Shown: in pieces, positions 7,437-13,873 of the stretch
Layout of the letters: every line of letters starts with the position of its first letter
Position numbering within the stretch: position 1 is the stretch's first letter
Origin: Burkholderiales bacterium
GTDB lineage: Bacteria; Pseudomonadota; Gammaproteobacteria; Burkholderiales; Burkholderiaceae_C
DNA length: 40,580 nucleotides
Direction of reading: 5' to 3'
NCBI GenBank assembly: GCA_017302505.1
Contig: JAFLDH010000013.1
Location: 1-40,580, forward strand
Notes under the pieces: model-generated
What the model saw: only the letters and a program-made list of their open reading frames with translations
What the model was told of the DNA's origin: nothing
Database searches by the model: none
Position numbers and translations under genes: made by a program

Positions 7437-7626
7437 CCTTCCGTGGCTCCGATACCGGCACGACCTCGCGCATCCCGCGCGGAGGCAGTTCCAGGCGGCC
7501 GTCAACCACCTGCCCGTGCCACGCGAACCACTGAGCAGCCGACCAGCCGCGGCCGAACGGGTCTGCCGGACTACGCGATGTCGCATGCCCGTTCTCGAGG
7601 TGGTTGAACGCGAACGAGCCGCCCAT
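7429..7626 (-). CDS. Small hypothetical protein
   Basis: 65 residues from an ATG without a clear Shine-Dalgarno. The middle contains DPFGRGWSAAQWFAWHGQ, a pattern of aromatic and glycine residues like that in ribosome modulation factor-like and small phage proteins; this resemblance is loose. It lies 29 bases downstream of the next minus-strand gene and probably shares its transcript. Its stop codon is inside palindrome site b. No function can be given. Confidence 0.45.
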   Translation of the reverse strand: MGGSFAFNHLENGHATSRSPADPFGRGWSAAQWFAWHGQVVDGRLELPPRGMREVVPVSEPRKAV

Positions 7627-7655
7627 CGCTGAGCGGTCCAGGCGGTACTAGGCTG

Positions 7656-8282
7656 TCACGTCGCAGCGCATCCGGCACCTCCGACCAGCGCCGCTAGGCG
7701 GCGCCGGGCCTCCGGCGTCAGTAGCCCGAGCAGGTGCTGCCGGACGTAGGCCGTCAGCTCGTCCTGGCTCGGCTCGCTGTCGATGCGTCGGTACGGCTGC
7801 ATTGCGTAGTCGAACGCATCGGGCGGGCCTTGCTCTGCCTCGACGCTGAACGAGCGCAGGGCCCCGTGCGGGTTGATCTCGACGACGGCGATGTCATTGA
7901 ACGGCGCCCACGTTCGGACTCGGGCAGCTGCAGTGTCCCCGTCGCCGAACCAGACGTACAGCTCGGCGCCGGTGGCTGTCACGCGGCCCACGTGCAGGCA
8001 CATCGCATCGACCGCCGACACCAGCTCGCCGCGGACTGTTGGCATCGGCGCGGGCCGCGGCACAACCGGCACCTGCTCCTGGAGCACTACGGCCGGGCGA
8101 ACCGGCTCAGGCTCCACGATGCGCGCCGCGGTTGGGCGGCCAGGCGGAGCATCCAAGACGCGCGGTTGTGCGACGGCTGCAGGCTCCGGCTGCCCGCGGC
8201 GTTGTTGTCCGAGGACTCGCTGCAGGGCCGCGCGGGCGGCGGCCAGCTCGGGGGTGTCGCTCGGGAAGGAAGGCTTGCTCAT
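7656..8282 (-). CDS. Hypothetical protein of the element
   Basis: 208 residues from ATG at 8282, with GGGGG upstream. The N-terminal 80 residues are rich in alanine, proline and arginine and likely flexible. Residues about 85-160 form a compact region with hydrophobic strands (VSAVDAMCLHVGRV, ELYVWFGDGDTAAARVRTW). The C-terminal helix has LTAYVRQHLLGLLTPEARRR. No family is recognised. The start overlaps the stop of the upstream 73-residue gene as ATGA, so the two are translationally coupled. Confidence 0.65.
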   Translation of the reverse strand: MSKPSFPSDTPELAAARAALQRVLGQQRRGQPEPAAVAQPRVLDAPPGRPTAARIVEPEPVRPAVVLQEQVPVVPRPAPMPTVRGELVSAVDAMCLHVGRVTATGAELYVWFGDGDTAAARVRTWAPFNDIAVVEINPHGALRSFSVEAEQGPPDAFDYAMQPYRRIDSEPSQDELTAYVRQHLLGLLTPEARRRLAALVGGAGCAAT

Positions 8283-8500
8283 TGCGCCCCCTGCTCGGTA
8301 GCACGCGGGAAGGCCCAGGCGCCCGCCAGTGGCGCGGCGGTACAAGCATGGCCTGACGGTTTGACGGTCAAACACCCAGCGGCTTGCTGGTCATACCAGG
8401 CTTCGGCGTCGCGAGCGGCGTCGCTCTGCTGCGTGGTGTCGTCGGCGCGGAACTCGGTCCATGACTGAACCGGCCGAGTGGGGGTTGTAGGTTTCTGCAT
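8279..8500 (-). CDS. Small hypothetical protein containing palindrome site c
   Basis: 73 residues from ATG at 8500. Its stop overlaps the next start (ATGA), which supports real translation. The N-terminal half is polar and acidic (SWTEFRADDTTQQSDAARD). Palindrome site c lies inside the gene and encodes the residues CLTVKPSG; downstream of it the sequence looks non-conserved and hydrophobic. The shorter reading, that only the next gene is real and site c is its operator, cannot be excluded. Confidence 0.45.
   Translation of the reverse strand: MQKPTTPTRPVQSWTEFRADDTTQQSDAARDAEAWYDQQAAGCLTVKPSGHACTAAPLAGAWAFPRATEQGAQ
8357..8375. promoter_or_regulatory. Palindrome site c (19-bp family)
   Basis: TTTGACGGTCAAA at 8360-8372 is a perfect 13-bp palindrome around G, flanked by GG on the left and CAC on the right. 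It lies 78 bases upstream of the start at 8282 and inside the 73-residue reading frame. Confidence 0.6.
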
Positions 8501-8629
8501 TGCGGTCTCCTGCAGGTGAGAGGGTTGCTGGAGTTCCGTATAGCGAATCCCGAAGCGGCCCGCGGCCGCTTGAAGCCGGCCGCGCGGTTCCTATACACAG
8601 AACTACCACCACCCGCCAAGGAGCCCACC

Positions 8630-9133
8630 ATGAAGTTCAAGCCCATCACCTGGGATCGCCGTCCCGATCCCGACAGCCCATCGGTCCAGGCGCTTCGCGG
8701 CGCCGTTGCTGCCCTCGCCGACACCGCGCCGGACTACGCGCAGGGCTACGCGATGGGTCTTGACCGCGCGCTGTTCGGCGCCGACCGGGTGCCTGATGAC
8801 GTGCACAACGGCCTGCGCCTTGCGGCGCGGCTGCACGTCAGCGACCGCGCGCAAGGGGCCGCCGTCGAGCGCGGCTACCGCGACGGGCTGGCCATGCGCA
8901 TGCCCGACCCCGACGCACGGCGCGAAGTCCTGTCTTCCGGCGGCCGGCCGCCGCTGCATGGGGCTGACAGCACGACGGTGAGCCTCCGACTGTCCCACGA
9001 ACAGCATGCGCTGTACCGCGAGCTCGGCGGCGCGCTGTGGCTGCGACGCTTGCTCGATGAGCAGGGCAACGGCGCGAAGCGTGGTGGTGCGGTTCGGCAG
9101 CCCCGGACCCTCGGCCTCGACGACCTTCGCTAA
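8630..9133 (+). CDS. Hypothetical protein of the element
   Basis: 167 residues from ATG at 8630 with a good AAGGAG seven bases upstream; the open frame continues upstream, but this start has the best signal. The middle has YAQGYAMGLDRALFGADRVPD and RAQGAAVERGYRDGLAMRMP, two similar glycine-tyrosine helices that look like an internal repeat. The tail is basic. No family is recognised. A hairpin follows the stop. The gene is divergent from the 8279-8500 gene. Confidence 0.65.
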   Translation: MKFKPITWDRRPDPDSPSVQALRGAVAALADTAPDYAQGYAMGLDRALFGADRVPDDVHNGLRLAARLHVSDRAQGAAVERGYRDGLAMRMPDPDARREVLSSGGRPPLHGADSTTVSLRLSHEQHALYRELGGALWLRRLLDEQGNGAKRGGAVRQPRTLGLDDLR

Positions 9134-9154
9134 CGCGGCCTCGCGTTCGTGAGT

Positions 9155-9180
9155 TGAGCCCGCCGCCCTCGGCGGGCTCA
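9155..9180 (+). terminator. Hairpin after the 8630-9133 gene
   Basis: TGAGCCCGCCG (9155-9165) and CGGCGGGCTCA (9170-9180) form a perfect 11-bp stem with a 4-base loop. There is no T-run, but the position 20 bases after the stop fits a terminator. Confidence 0.6.
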
Positions 9181-9185
9181 GTCAC

Positions 9186-9277
9186 GTGTGCGGGGCCGCC
9201 TGCGGTCCCGCGCACGGATCAGCTGTGCACCCGCGGTTCATCTGTGTAAGCCAAAAGAACACCGCTGCGGGTGTTTA
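9186..9277. repeat. Two further inverted repeats ahead of the palindrome cluster
   Basis: GTGTGCGGG pairs imperfectly with CCCGCGCAC around 9186-9214, and AACACC (9259-9264) pairs with GGTGTT (9270-9275). The second overlaps palindrome site d, so the DNA could fold in alternative ways. No gene is seen between 9134 and 9982. Confidence 0.3.
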
Positions 9278-9289
9278 ACGGTTAAACAC
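9271..9289. promoter_or_regulatory. Palindrome site d (19-bp family, perfect)
   Basis: GTGTTTAACGGTTAAACAC is a perfect 19-bp palindrome around G. It is the first of four sites clustered in gene-free DNA. Confidence 0.7.
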
Positions 9290-9333
9290 CCAAGCTGCCT
9301 CACCGCACCGTGGCGTCCAGTCACGCCCAAGGG

Positions 9334-9353
9334 GTGTTTAACCGTTAAACACC
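9334..9353. promoter_or_regulatory. Palindrome site e (19-bp family, perfect)
   Basis: GGTGTTTAACCGTTAAACACC forms a perfect palindrome around C; the 13-bp core is 9337-9349. Its centre is 63 bases from that of site d. Confidence 0.7.
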
Positions 9354-9367
9354 TGCCCGGGCGCTTC

Positions 9368-9386
9368 GTGATTGACCGTAAATCAC
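9368..9386. promoter_or_regulatory. Palindrome site f (19-bp family)
   Basis: GTGATTGACCGTAAATCAC has the GTGATT..AATCAC form of the arms with one internal mismatch. Its centre is 34 bases from that of site e. Confidence 0.6.
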
Positions 9387-9402
9387 TTCTTCCGGCCGGC
9401 GG

Positions 9403-9421
9403 GTGATTAACCGTTAGTCAC
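9403..9421. promoter_or_regulatory. Palindrome site g (19-bp family)
   Basis: GTGATTAACCGTTAGTCAC has one mismatched pair. Its centre is 35 bases from that of site f, so sites e, f and g are evenly phased at about 34-35 bases. Confidence 0.6.
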
Positions 9422-9575
9422 TCCGGCGCGGCACCGGGCTTCAGGGCGTTCCAGGCGCAGCTGGCAGGGGTAAGGTGCCACCCGTCGCACTGCGCGGCGC
9501 CCAGCACGTCTCCACCCTCCCGCCACCTGCTCCCTCTTGCCCCTAGGCGCAGCCCAGCCCTGCGCAGTCCCCGCG

Positions 9576-9830
9576 GTGTGTCCGCCGGTGCGCCCTCCGC
9601 AGTCCTCTTTGCGCCCAAGGCGGCCAGGTCGAACCACTGAGCTGTGTCGGTACCGGTGCGGCTGCTCGCACGGGCTTGGCAGCAGAGGGGTTCCTGCAGG
9701 TCGATGCGCTCCGCCGTGTGTCAGCCGGTGCGCCAGTCCGAGTGCTGCCTTGCGACCGAAGAGGCCCATCGAGGTGCTGCGGCGTGTGGGTGGCCGCGCG
9801 GTCGCCAGCATGGGCTCGGAAGCAGAGGGG
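9576..9830. repeat. Imperfect tandem duplication, period 140 bases
   Basis: Two copies of a segment of about 115 bases start with GTGTGTCNGCCGGTGCGCC (9576 and 9716) and end with AGCAGAGGGG (9681 and 9821), exactly 140 bases apart. They match moderately in between. Since 140 is not a multiple of three, the minus-strand reading frame that crosses both copies is unlikely to be a gene built on the repeat. The function is unknown. Confidence 0.5.
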
Positions 9831-9926
9831 ATGCGGTACTCACAGCAGTTGTCGCGATCGCAGCAATGAACAGCAATGAAGGGCAGTTTTGTCGGCAAAA
9901 CCGTTCACTATGCATAGGGTGCGCGA

Positions 9927-9940
9927 TGTCGTGCACGACA
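9927..9940. promoter_or_regulatory. 14-bp perfect palindrome upstream of the 9983 gene
   Basis: TGTCGTGCACGACA lies 43 bases before the ATG at 9983, with TATGCATA nearby at 9910-9917. It is a candidate operator for the following two-gene operon. Confidence 0.4.
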
Positions 9941-9982
9941 ACCCCCGCCGGCAGTGGGCCGGTGGCAACAACGTGGACTTGA

Positions 9983-10261
9983 ATGCAATCCACCACCACC
10001 CCGACCCGCGTCAACTATTCCGACGCGGAGCTCCGGGCCCGCCTGCGTGCAAGCGCGCAGCAGCGACTCACCGAAGCCGAAGCCGAGCTCGTTCGGCTGC
10101 GCTCTCTGCTCACGAAGGTCGAAGCCGAGCTGCAAGACCCCGGGCTCGATGCCGCTGTCCGCGAAGGCTGCCGCGAGCAGCAGGCCCACTTGTTTGCAGA
10201 GTTCGACGTGGCGCAGTGGCAGGCCGGCGAGGCCCGCAACGAACTGCAGTTCTACAGCTGA
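9983..10261 (+). CDS. Small coiled-coil protein
   Basis: 92 residues from ATG at 9983. Almost the whole chain is predicted helix with heptads (LRASAQQRLTEAEAELVRLR, LLTKVEAELQD), so a coiled coil is likely. It has no signal peptide and no known family. The next gene follows after 12 bases, so the two probably form an operon. It could be a dimerising regulator or a structural accessory protein; nothing in the sequence decides. Confidence 0.6.
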   Translation: MQSTTTPTRVNYSDAELRARLRASAQQRLTEAEAELVRLRSLLTKVEAELQDPGLDAAVREGCREQQAHLFAEFDVAQWQAGEARNELQFYS

Positions 10262-10273
10262 GCGGGGTTGACC

Positions 10274-10618
10274 ATGGAAGCAAAGACTCAGAGAGCCAGG
10301 CCCGCTGAGCTGACTGCCGCGGAACTGGACGCAGTGCTCACTGACCCTGCCGCCGAGGGCTTTCGCATGCTCGGCTACACGCTGTGCTTCATTGACACCG
10401 GCGAGTTCGTCGGCGGTGGCCGGCTGCTGCCAAAGGCTGTTCTTCATGAGCGCAAGGCGGGCGAACGCCCGTGGCTGTTTGCAGAGACTGCAGGCTGGGC
10501 TTCTCGGCTCATCGAGCGCAGTGCCCGAGCCGTCGAAGACGTCGAAGACGTCGAGTTATGGGAGCGGCCAGAATTCCCGGGCTGGGCTCGGGAGATCTGG
10601 CGGCCGGCGACTGATTGA
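10274..10618 (+). CDS. Hypothetical protein of the element
   Basis: 114 residues from ATG at 10274, with GAGCGGGG upstream; a TTG six bases earlier is possible. The protein is acidic with a hydrophobic stretch RMLGYTLCFIDTG and a tryptophan-rich C-terminus (WERPEFPGWAREIW). No family is recognised. Its stop codon TGA is part of palindrome site h. Confidence 0.6.
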   Translation: MEAKTQRARPAELTAAELDAVLTDPAAEGFRMLGYTLCFIDTGEFVGGGRLLPKAVLHERKAGERPWLFAETAGWASRLIERSARAVEDVEDVELWERPEFPGWAREIWRPATD

Positions 10619-10629
10619 CGGTTAATCAC
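10611..10629. promoter_or_regulatory. Palindrome site h (19-bp family)
   Basis: CTGATTGACGGTTAATCAC matches the GTGATT form with one end mismatch and one inner mismatch. It contains the stop codon of the gene ending at 10618. It is the last clear member of the family. Confidence 0.6.
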
Positions 10630-10734
10630 TCGGGTCTCCGCTGACGAAGGCCCTTGAACGCAGGCCCACGCAAGGGGGCATGCATTCGGGCGGGTTGCGT
10701 GGCGTGAGAGATGGTGGGGGTGGAGGGATACGCC

Positions 10735-11028
10735 ATGCCGTTTCGCTGCCCCTGGGCGAAGCAATGGATCGAACGTAAGCCGTTGCCGTGCTTGGTGTTT
10801 GCGCTACCGGCGATGTTGGTCGCGGGCTGTGTACCCCTCACCAACATGGAGGACCCCTTGCGGGGGCCTCAAGAGGGAGGAGGCTTGTGTGCTGCGAAAC
10901 GCAGCGACTGGCAGGGTTTCAAGCTGGTCGCTGGGCCAGCGGGTTTTCTGTCAGTTGCTGCGGATCGCGCGCCGGTACTTCGCACCGCGCTTCTCGTCGC
11001 TGACGATGTGGCGTATCACGCTGAGTAG
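10735..11028 (+). CDS. Doubtful lipoprotein-like reading frame
   Basis: 97 residues from ATG at 10735, with GGAGGG eight bases upstream. The first 32 residues look like a lipoprotein signal: basic residues, then LPCLVFALPAMLVAGC. However, the frame runs through a hairpin (10849-10870) and overlaps the convergent membrane protein gene by 78 bases, and the C-terminal half looks random. It may be a short true gene that has decayed, or chance. Confidence 0.25.
   Translation: MPFRCPWAKQWIERKPLPCLVFALPAMLVAGCVPLTNMEDPLRGPQEGGGLCAAKRSDWQGFKLVAGPAGFLSVAADRAPVLRTALLVADDVAYHAE
10849..10870 (-). terminator. Hairpin downstream of the 10951-11229 gene
   Basis: GAGGACCCC (10849-10857) and GGGGGCCTC (10862-10870) pair with one mismatch around a 4-base loop. 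It lies about 80 bases past the minus-strand stop and lacks a T-run. Confidence 0.35.
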
Positions 11029-11229
11029 ACCCGGCACGACGATGGCTGCGACGACGATCACTGCGGTGACCGTGATGCCGATCCTCGGGTACCAGTGCGA
11101 CAGTGCACCGAGCATGCCGCCGGCAGCGACGAGTCCGAGAAGGATGGCGACCGTGCGACCTACAAGCTTGCCGGTGTCGACCAGCAGCGCCGGCCAATTG
11201 ATGTCGCGGAGACGAACGGGGTGTTCCAT
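10951..11229 (-). CDS. Small inner-membrane protein
   Basis: 92 residues from ATG at 11229. Two hydrophobic segments are clear: about 22-42 (TVAILLGLVAAGGMLGAL) and about 48-70 (IGITVTAVIVVAAIVVPGLL). The tail is basic (SDEKRGAKYRRAIRS), so the C-terminus probably faces the cytoplasm. No family is recognised. It is divergent from the next small membrane protein gene across about 110 bases. Confidence 0.6.
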   Translation of the reverse strand: MEHPVRLRDINWPALLVDTGKLVGRTVAILLGLVAAGGMLGALSHWYPRIGITVTAVIVVAAIVVPGLLSVIRHIVSDEKRGAKYRRAIRSN

Positions 11230-11341
11230 GGAAGGGCCTGTGAAGTGGATGACACCCTGTATAGCGATCGAAAACGGGACTTCCGCACGACGCAACCCGC
11301 GTTCTGTGATCGCAAACCCGTGGCCTGCGCTACATTACTGT

Positions 11342-11467
11342 ATGGAAACCCAGCTCTGGTTCTCGTTCGCCTGCCTGGCGATGGCGGTCTGTCTCTACGT
11401 CATCTGCGACGGCCTGAAGCCCCGCAAGCCGTTCCGCCTGGCTGACTACATCCGCCGGCGCGACTGA
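11342..11467 (+). CDS. Single-span membrane microprotein
   Basis: 41 residues: METQLW, then the hydrophobic span FSFACLAMAVCLYVICDGL, then a basic tail (KPRKPFRLADYIRRRD). The positive-inside pattern places the C-terminus in the cytoplasm. It resembles small accessory membrane proteins in length only. The Shine-Dalgarno is weak. The clean hydrophobic-basic pattern argues that it is real. Confidence 0.45.
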   Translation: METQLWFSFACLAMAVCLYVICDGLKPRKPFRLADYIRRRD

Positions 11468-11511
11468 GCGGTGCGCGGCGGTTCGGCCTCGGCCGGAAGT
11501 AGCATCGCCGC

Positions 11512-11883
11512 GTGTCCGCCGCCACTGCACCCCGCACCGCACCGACCGGCGGCGCCGCCGTCACGGTGCTGCCGTGCGTCCGGTTGGTCCTGGCCGATGC
11601 CCTGAACTGGATGACCGAGCGTGACGAGCGCTCGGTCCATGCGATCGTCACTGACCCGCCGTACGGCCTACGGGAATACGATGAGGACGACCATGACAAG
11701 CTGCGCGAGGGGCGCGGCGGGATCTGGCGCATCCCGCCGGTCTTCGACTGCATGCAGCGCAGCGCGCTGCCCCGGTTCACCGTGCTCATCGCTAAGTAGC
11801 GCGAGCGGCTGACGACGTTCCCACGCCGCCTCAGCGACAGCAGCCTGCACCGCAGCAGCCCACAGACTTCTGGGGGGTGGTAG
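11512..11883 (+). pseudogene. Broken DNA adenine/cytosine-N4 methyltransferase
   Basis: The frame opens with GTG at 11512. Residues about 22-60 show VLADALNWM, then the catalytic motif TDPPYGLREY of N6/N4 DNA methyltransferases (PF01555), then GGIWRIPP. An in-frame TAG at 11797-11799 stops it after 95 residues. Reading continues in the same frame with RERLTTFPRRLSD, the sort of sequence expected next in the family, before it decays to a second TAG at 11881. The AdoMet-binding FxGxG part and all later motifs are missing. The product cannot methylate. This marks the decayed right part of the element. Confidence 0.7.
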
Positions 11884-12191
11884 GCTGGCCTCTTCAAGTA
11901 GCTCCAAGCGGAAATGCTCCTCCGCGGGGTGCGGGCTGCGTCAATCAGCTACTGCTCTTTACAAAGCGGCGAGTAACGTCAGTCCCGGGAGGCGATGCCG
12001 AGGACGGCGACTTCAACGCCGGTCAAACTGTCGTCGGTGATGTCAGTTTGCTACGAGTCTATGAAAGTGAACAACCAGCGTAGAGGGAGCCACATATTGC
12101 GCCGAATCTTCTTGCAAGCGGAAATTCTCTGATCAAGGATCCCTCCGTTGCTGTCGCGTTGTGCGGTGGCCATGACGAAAGGAAGTTCGAG
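11884..12191. other. Gap without a recognised gene
   Basis: About 300 bases, less GC-rich than the host. CAAGCGGAAAT occurs twice (near 11907 and 12113), a possible scar of an old insertion. GGTCAAAC at 12021 is like half of the palindrome family and may be chance. The Shine-Dalgarno AGGAAG of the next gene lies at its end. Confidence 0.3.
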
Positions 12192-12845
12192 ATGAAGATG
12201 CTGAAAGCAAGCCGACAGGCGCGTGATGAGGGCGAAAGTGCGTTCATCCGAGGCGTCAAGTTTCGGCGCGGTTCAAGCTTGGTGGATGGCTATGCAGGCC
12301 AGGCGATGCCCGGGGTGTATGTCATCGCATTGCTGGACACGTGTGATGTCTATGTCGGTCGTTCTGGACAGCTGCTGGTGCGTGTCGACGCGCACTTGGC
12401 CGGCTGCTCCAGCGCGCCTCACGCGCAGCGCATCAGTCTGACGCCAGTAGAGGACATTGCGGTTTACTACGTGCCCGGATGCTGGCTCAAAGGCGACACC
12501 GGCGAGCAGGCGGCCCGCGCTGAGAAGCTGTTGGCTGCCGTGCTGCAACCGTCTCTGTCGCGCTCGACGACCAAGGGCCGGTTCTCGGTCAAGGCACAGC
12601 ATCTGGGGAGGGCCACACGGGATCGGCTGTCGCGCGTGGCCTGCTTCGCCGAGTTGCGGCCCGACCTGTGCGGCGATCCCCTCTATCGCCTCGAATGGAT
12701 TGCTCGCATCGCGAGAAGAGGCGAGCTAGACCACCTCAGCCGAGAAGAGCGCCTTGATGTCGCTGTTGGATCCATCGTGGGGAGCGCGAAGCTGAACCGC
12801 CCGCTGCGGGACATTCTCGAGCGCCAAGGGTACGGCGTGCTCTGA
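12192..12845 (+). CDS. GIY-YIG-like domain protein
   Basis: 217 residues from ATG at 12192 with AGGAAG upstream; a GTG at 12159 is possible. Residues about 38-70 read PGVYVIALLDTCDVYVGRSG and then LLVRVDAHL, which matches the opening of GIY-YIG endonuclease domains (G-V-Y-x(n)-Y-V-G, then R and H on the next helix). The later catalytic glutamate is not certain. The C-terminal 100 residues are unrecognised, with a helical region that may bind DNA. Codon use is less GC-rich than its neighbours, which suggests transfer. A homing or repair nuclease role is possible but unproven. Confidence 0.65.
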   Translation: MKMLKASRQARDEGESAFIRGVKFRRGSSLVDGYAGQAMPGVYVIALLDTCDVYVGRSGQLLVRVDAHLAGCSSAPHAQRISLTPVEDIAVYYVPGCWLKGDTGEQAARAEKLLAAVLQPSLSRSTTKGRFSVKAQHLGRATRDRLSRVACFAELRPDLCGDPLYRLEWIARIARRGELDHLSREERLDVAVGSIVGSAKLNRPLRDILERQGYGVL

Positions 12846-12878
12846 CGGCGGCAGGCGGCCGACCTTACTTGCACTGAA

Positions 12879-13403
12879 CTAGAGCGATGCGGTTTCCAGG
12901 GGCCTGCCATCGTCGTTCCCCGTCGTGCATGTGACCGCATGGCCAGCTCTGGCGAGTCCAACGGGCGACGCATCCTTGCAATCGTCGTCCAAGTCCCGTG
13001 CGGCAGCGTAGGCGACTACGAGTTCGCGTTTGCCGATGCTAGGCACTCCGGACGTGTTTTGACTGATGACCTCGCACATCGCCGCACCGTCGTTGGTGTC
13101 GTTCTTGCCGCACTTGCCGACCGTGCGGTACGGGGTGATGAAGTGGCCGCCGTTCAGCCGGGCATCCAAGCCCTGCAAACGAAGTCGCCGCGCCGCATGG
13201 TGGGCACCCCCGCAGGCTTCCATCGCCACCAGGCAGCCGGCGGGCAATTCGGCGAACCAGGCGAAGAACCGCTCCGGCGAAAACGCCTTGGCCAACACCA
13301 CCCGGCCCGACCGGTCCACTGCGTGCACCTGGAACACACGCTTGGAAAATCTACTCCTACCCGCGCCACTGCGCCGCGTGTAGTCTCCGCCATGGACTTC
13401 CAC
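12879..13403 (-). pseudogene. IS110-family transposase remnant
   Basis: Minus-strand translation gives KRVFQVHAVDRSGRVVLAKA, LPAGCLVAMEACGGAHH and GKCGKNDTNDGAAMCEV. These are the N-terminal DEDD RuvC-like part of IS110-type transposases (usual forms MEACAGAHHW and KTDANDAEAICEA). The start is degenerate: the first catalytic aspartate region reads SRFSKRVF instead of GIDLAKxxF. About 60 residues after the DTND motif the sequence loses similarity, and the transposase_20 half is missing. It is an inactive fragment at the right side of the scar zone. Confidence 0.75.
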
Positions 13404-13866
13404 TTTCCGATCAGATTGAACTTCCGCGAGTCAATCTTGGCACCTCGATACCGTCATAGGACTGGGGAAGTCCCTTCGTATTCTGTCAAGCGGCGCGCCG
13501 TCGTCGTCCGCTTACCTCCAACGTTGAGCAGCCGGTGATATTCCGGCATCGGCGTGTCGACCGCCAGGTCAACAGGGGAACGAAGACGAATGACCGGAGG
13601 CGGTAGGAGCGGCCATAGAACCGGCCCAGATGAATTTCCGAAGATAGCCGGGTGCGCGGGTACACGACTCGGCCAGTTTGCCGACCTGCATGTGCCTTAC
13701 CTTGCCTCGAAAGTCAGCGGTCGGGTGCGGCGTCGAATTCACGGACCCGGCCAGTTGCTGACCTTCCCACCATTGATCGAGAGCGGACGCTCGCGGTTCC
13801 AAGTGGGAGCTCGGTGACTAGGTTCGAGAAGTATATATTTCTAGTATCGTAGCGTATGCTTCGCAT
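13404..13866. other. Gap without a recognised gene, contains a dispersed repeat
   Basis: No reading frame here looks real. TCGAATTCACGGACCCGGCCA at 13733-13753 is nearly repeated at 21075-21095, which marks decayed repeat DNA. The last 40 bases become AT-rich and hold the chrB promoter. Confidence 0.4.
13733..13753. repeat. Dispersed repeat, copy 1
   Basis: TCGAA plus three bases plus ACGGACCCGGCCA; the same pattern occurs at 21075-21095, with the last 13 bases identical. Confidence 0.4.
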
Positions 13867-13873
13867 ATGTGGA
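13831..13873 (+). promoter_or_regulatory. chrB promoter/operator region
   Basis: An AT-rich run GTATATATTTCTAGTATCGT (13831-13850) is unusual for this genome. TAGTAT at 13842-13847 is a plausible -10, which would give a leader of only about 12 bases and no room for a normal Shine-Dalgarno. CGTATGC (13853-13859) and GCATATG (13863-13869) form an inverted repeat with one mismatch that includes the chrB start codon. ChrB-type proteins are known to act as chromate-responsive repressors of chr operons, so this is the likely operator. Confidence 0.45.

Noticed and set aside
9407..9898. A 163-codon minus-strand frame across the gene-free block
   Set aside because: It crosses a duplication with a period of 140 bases, which shifts the reading frame between copies, includes palindrome site g at its end and shows no family motif.
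2314..13866. An intact integrase or transposase for the element
   Set aside because: No tyrosine or serine recombinase motif was found; the only transposase is a truncated IS110 remnant.
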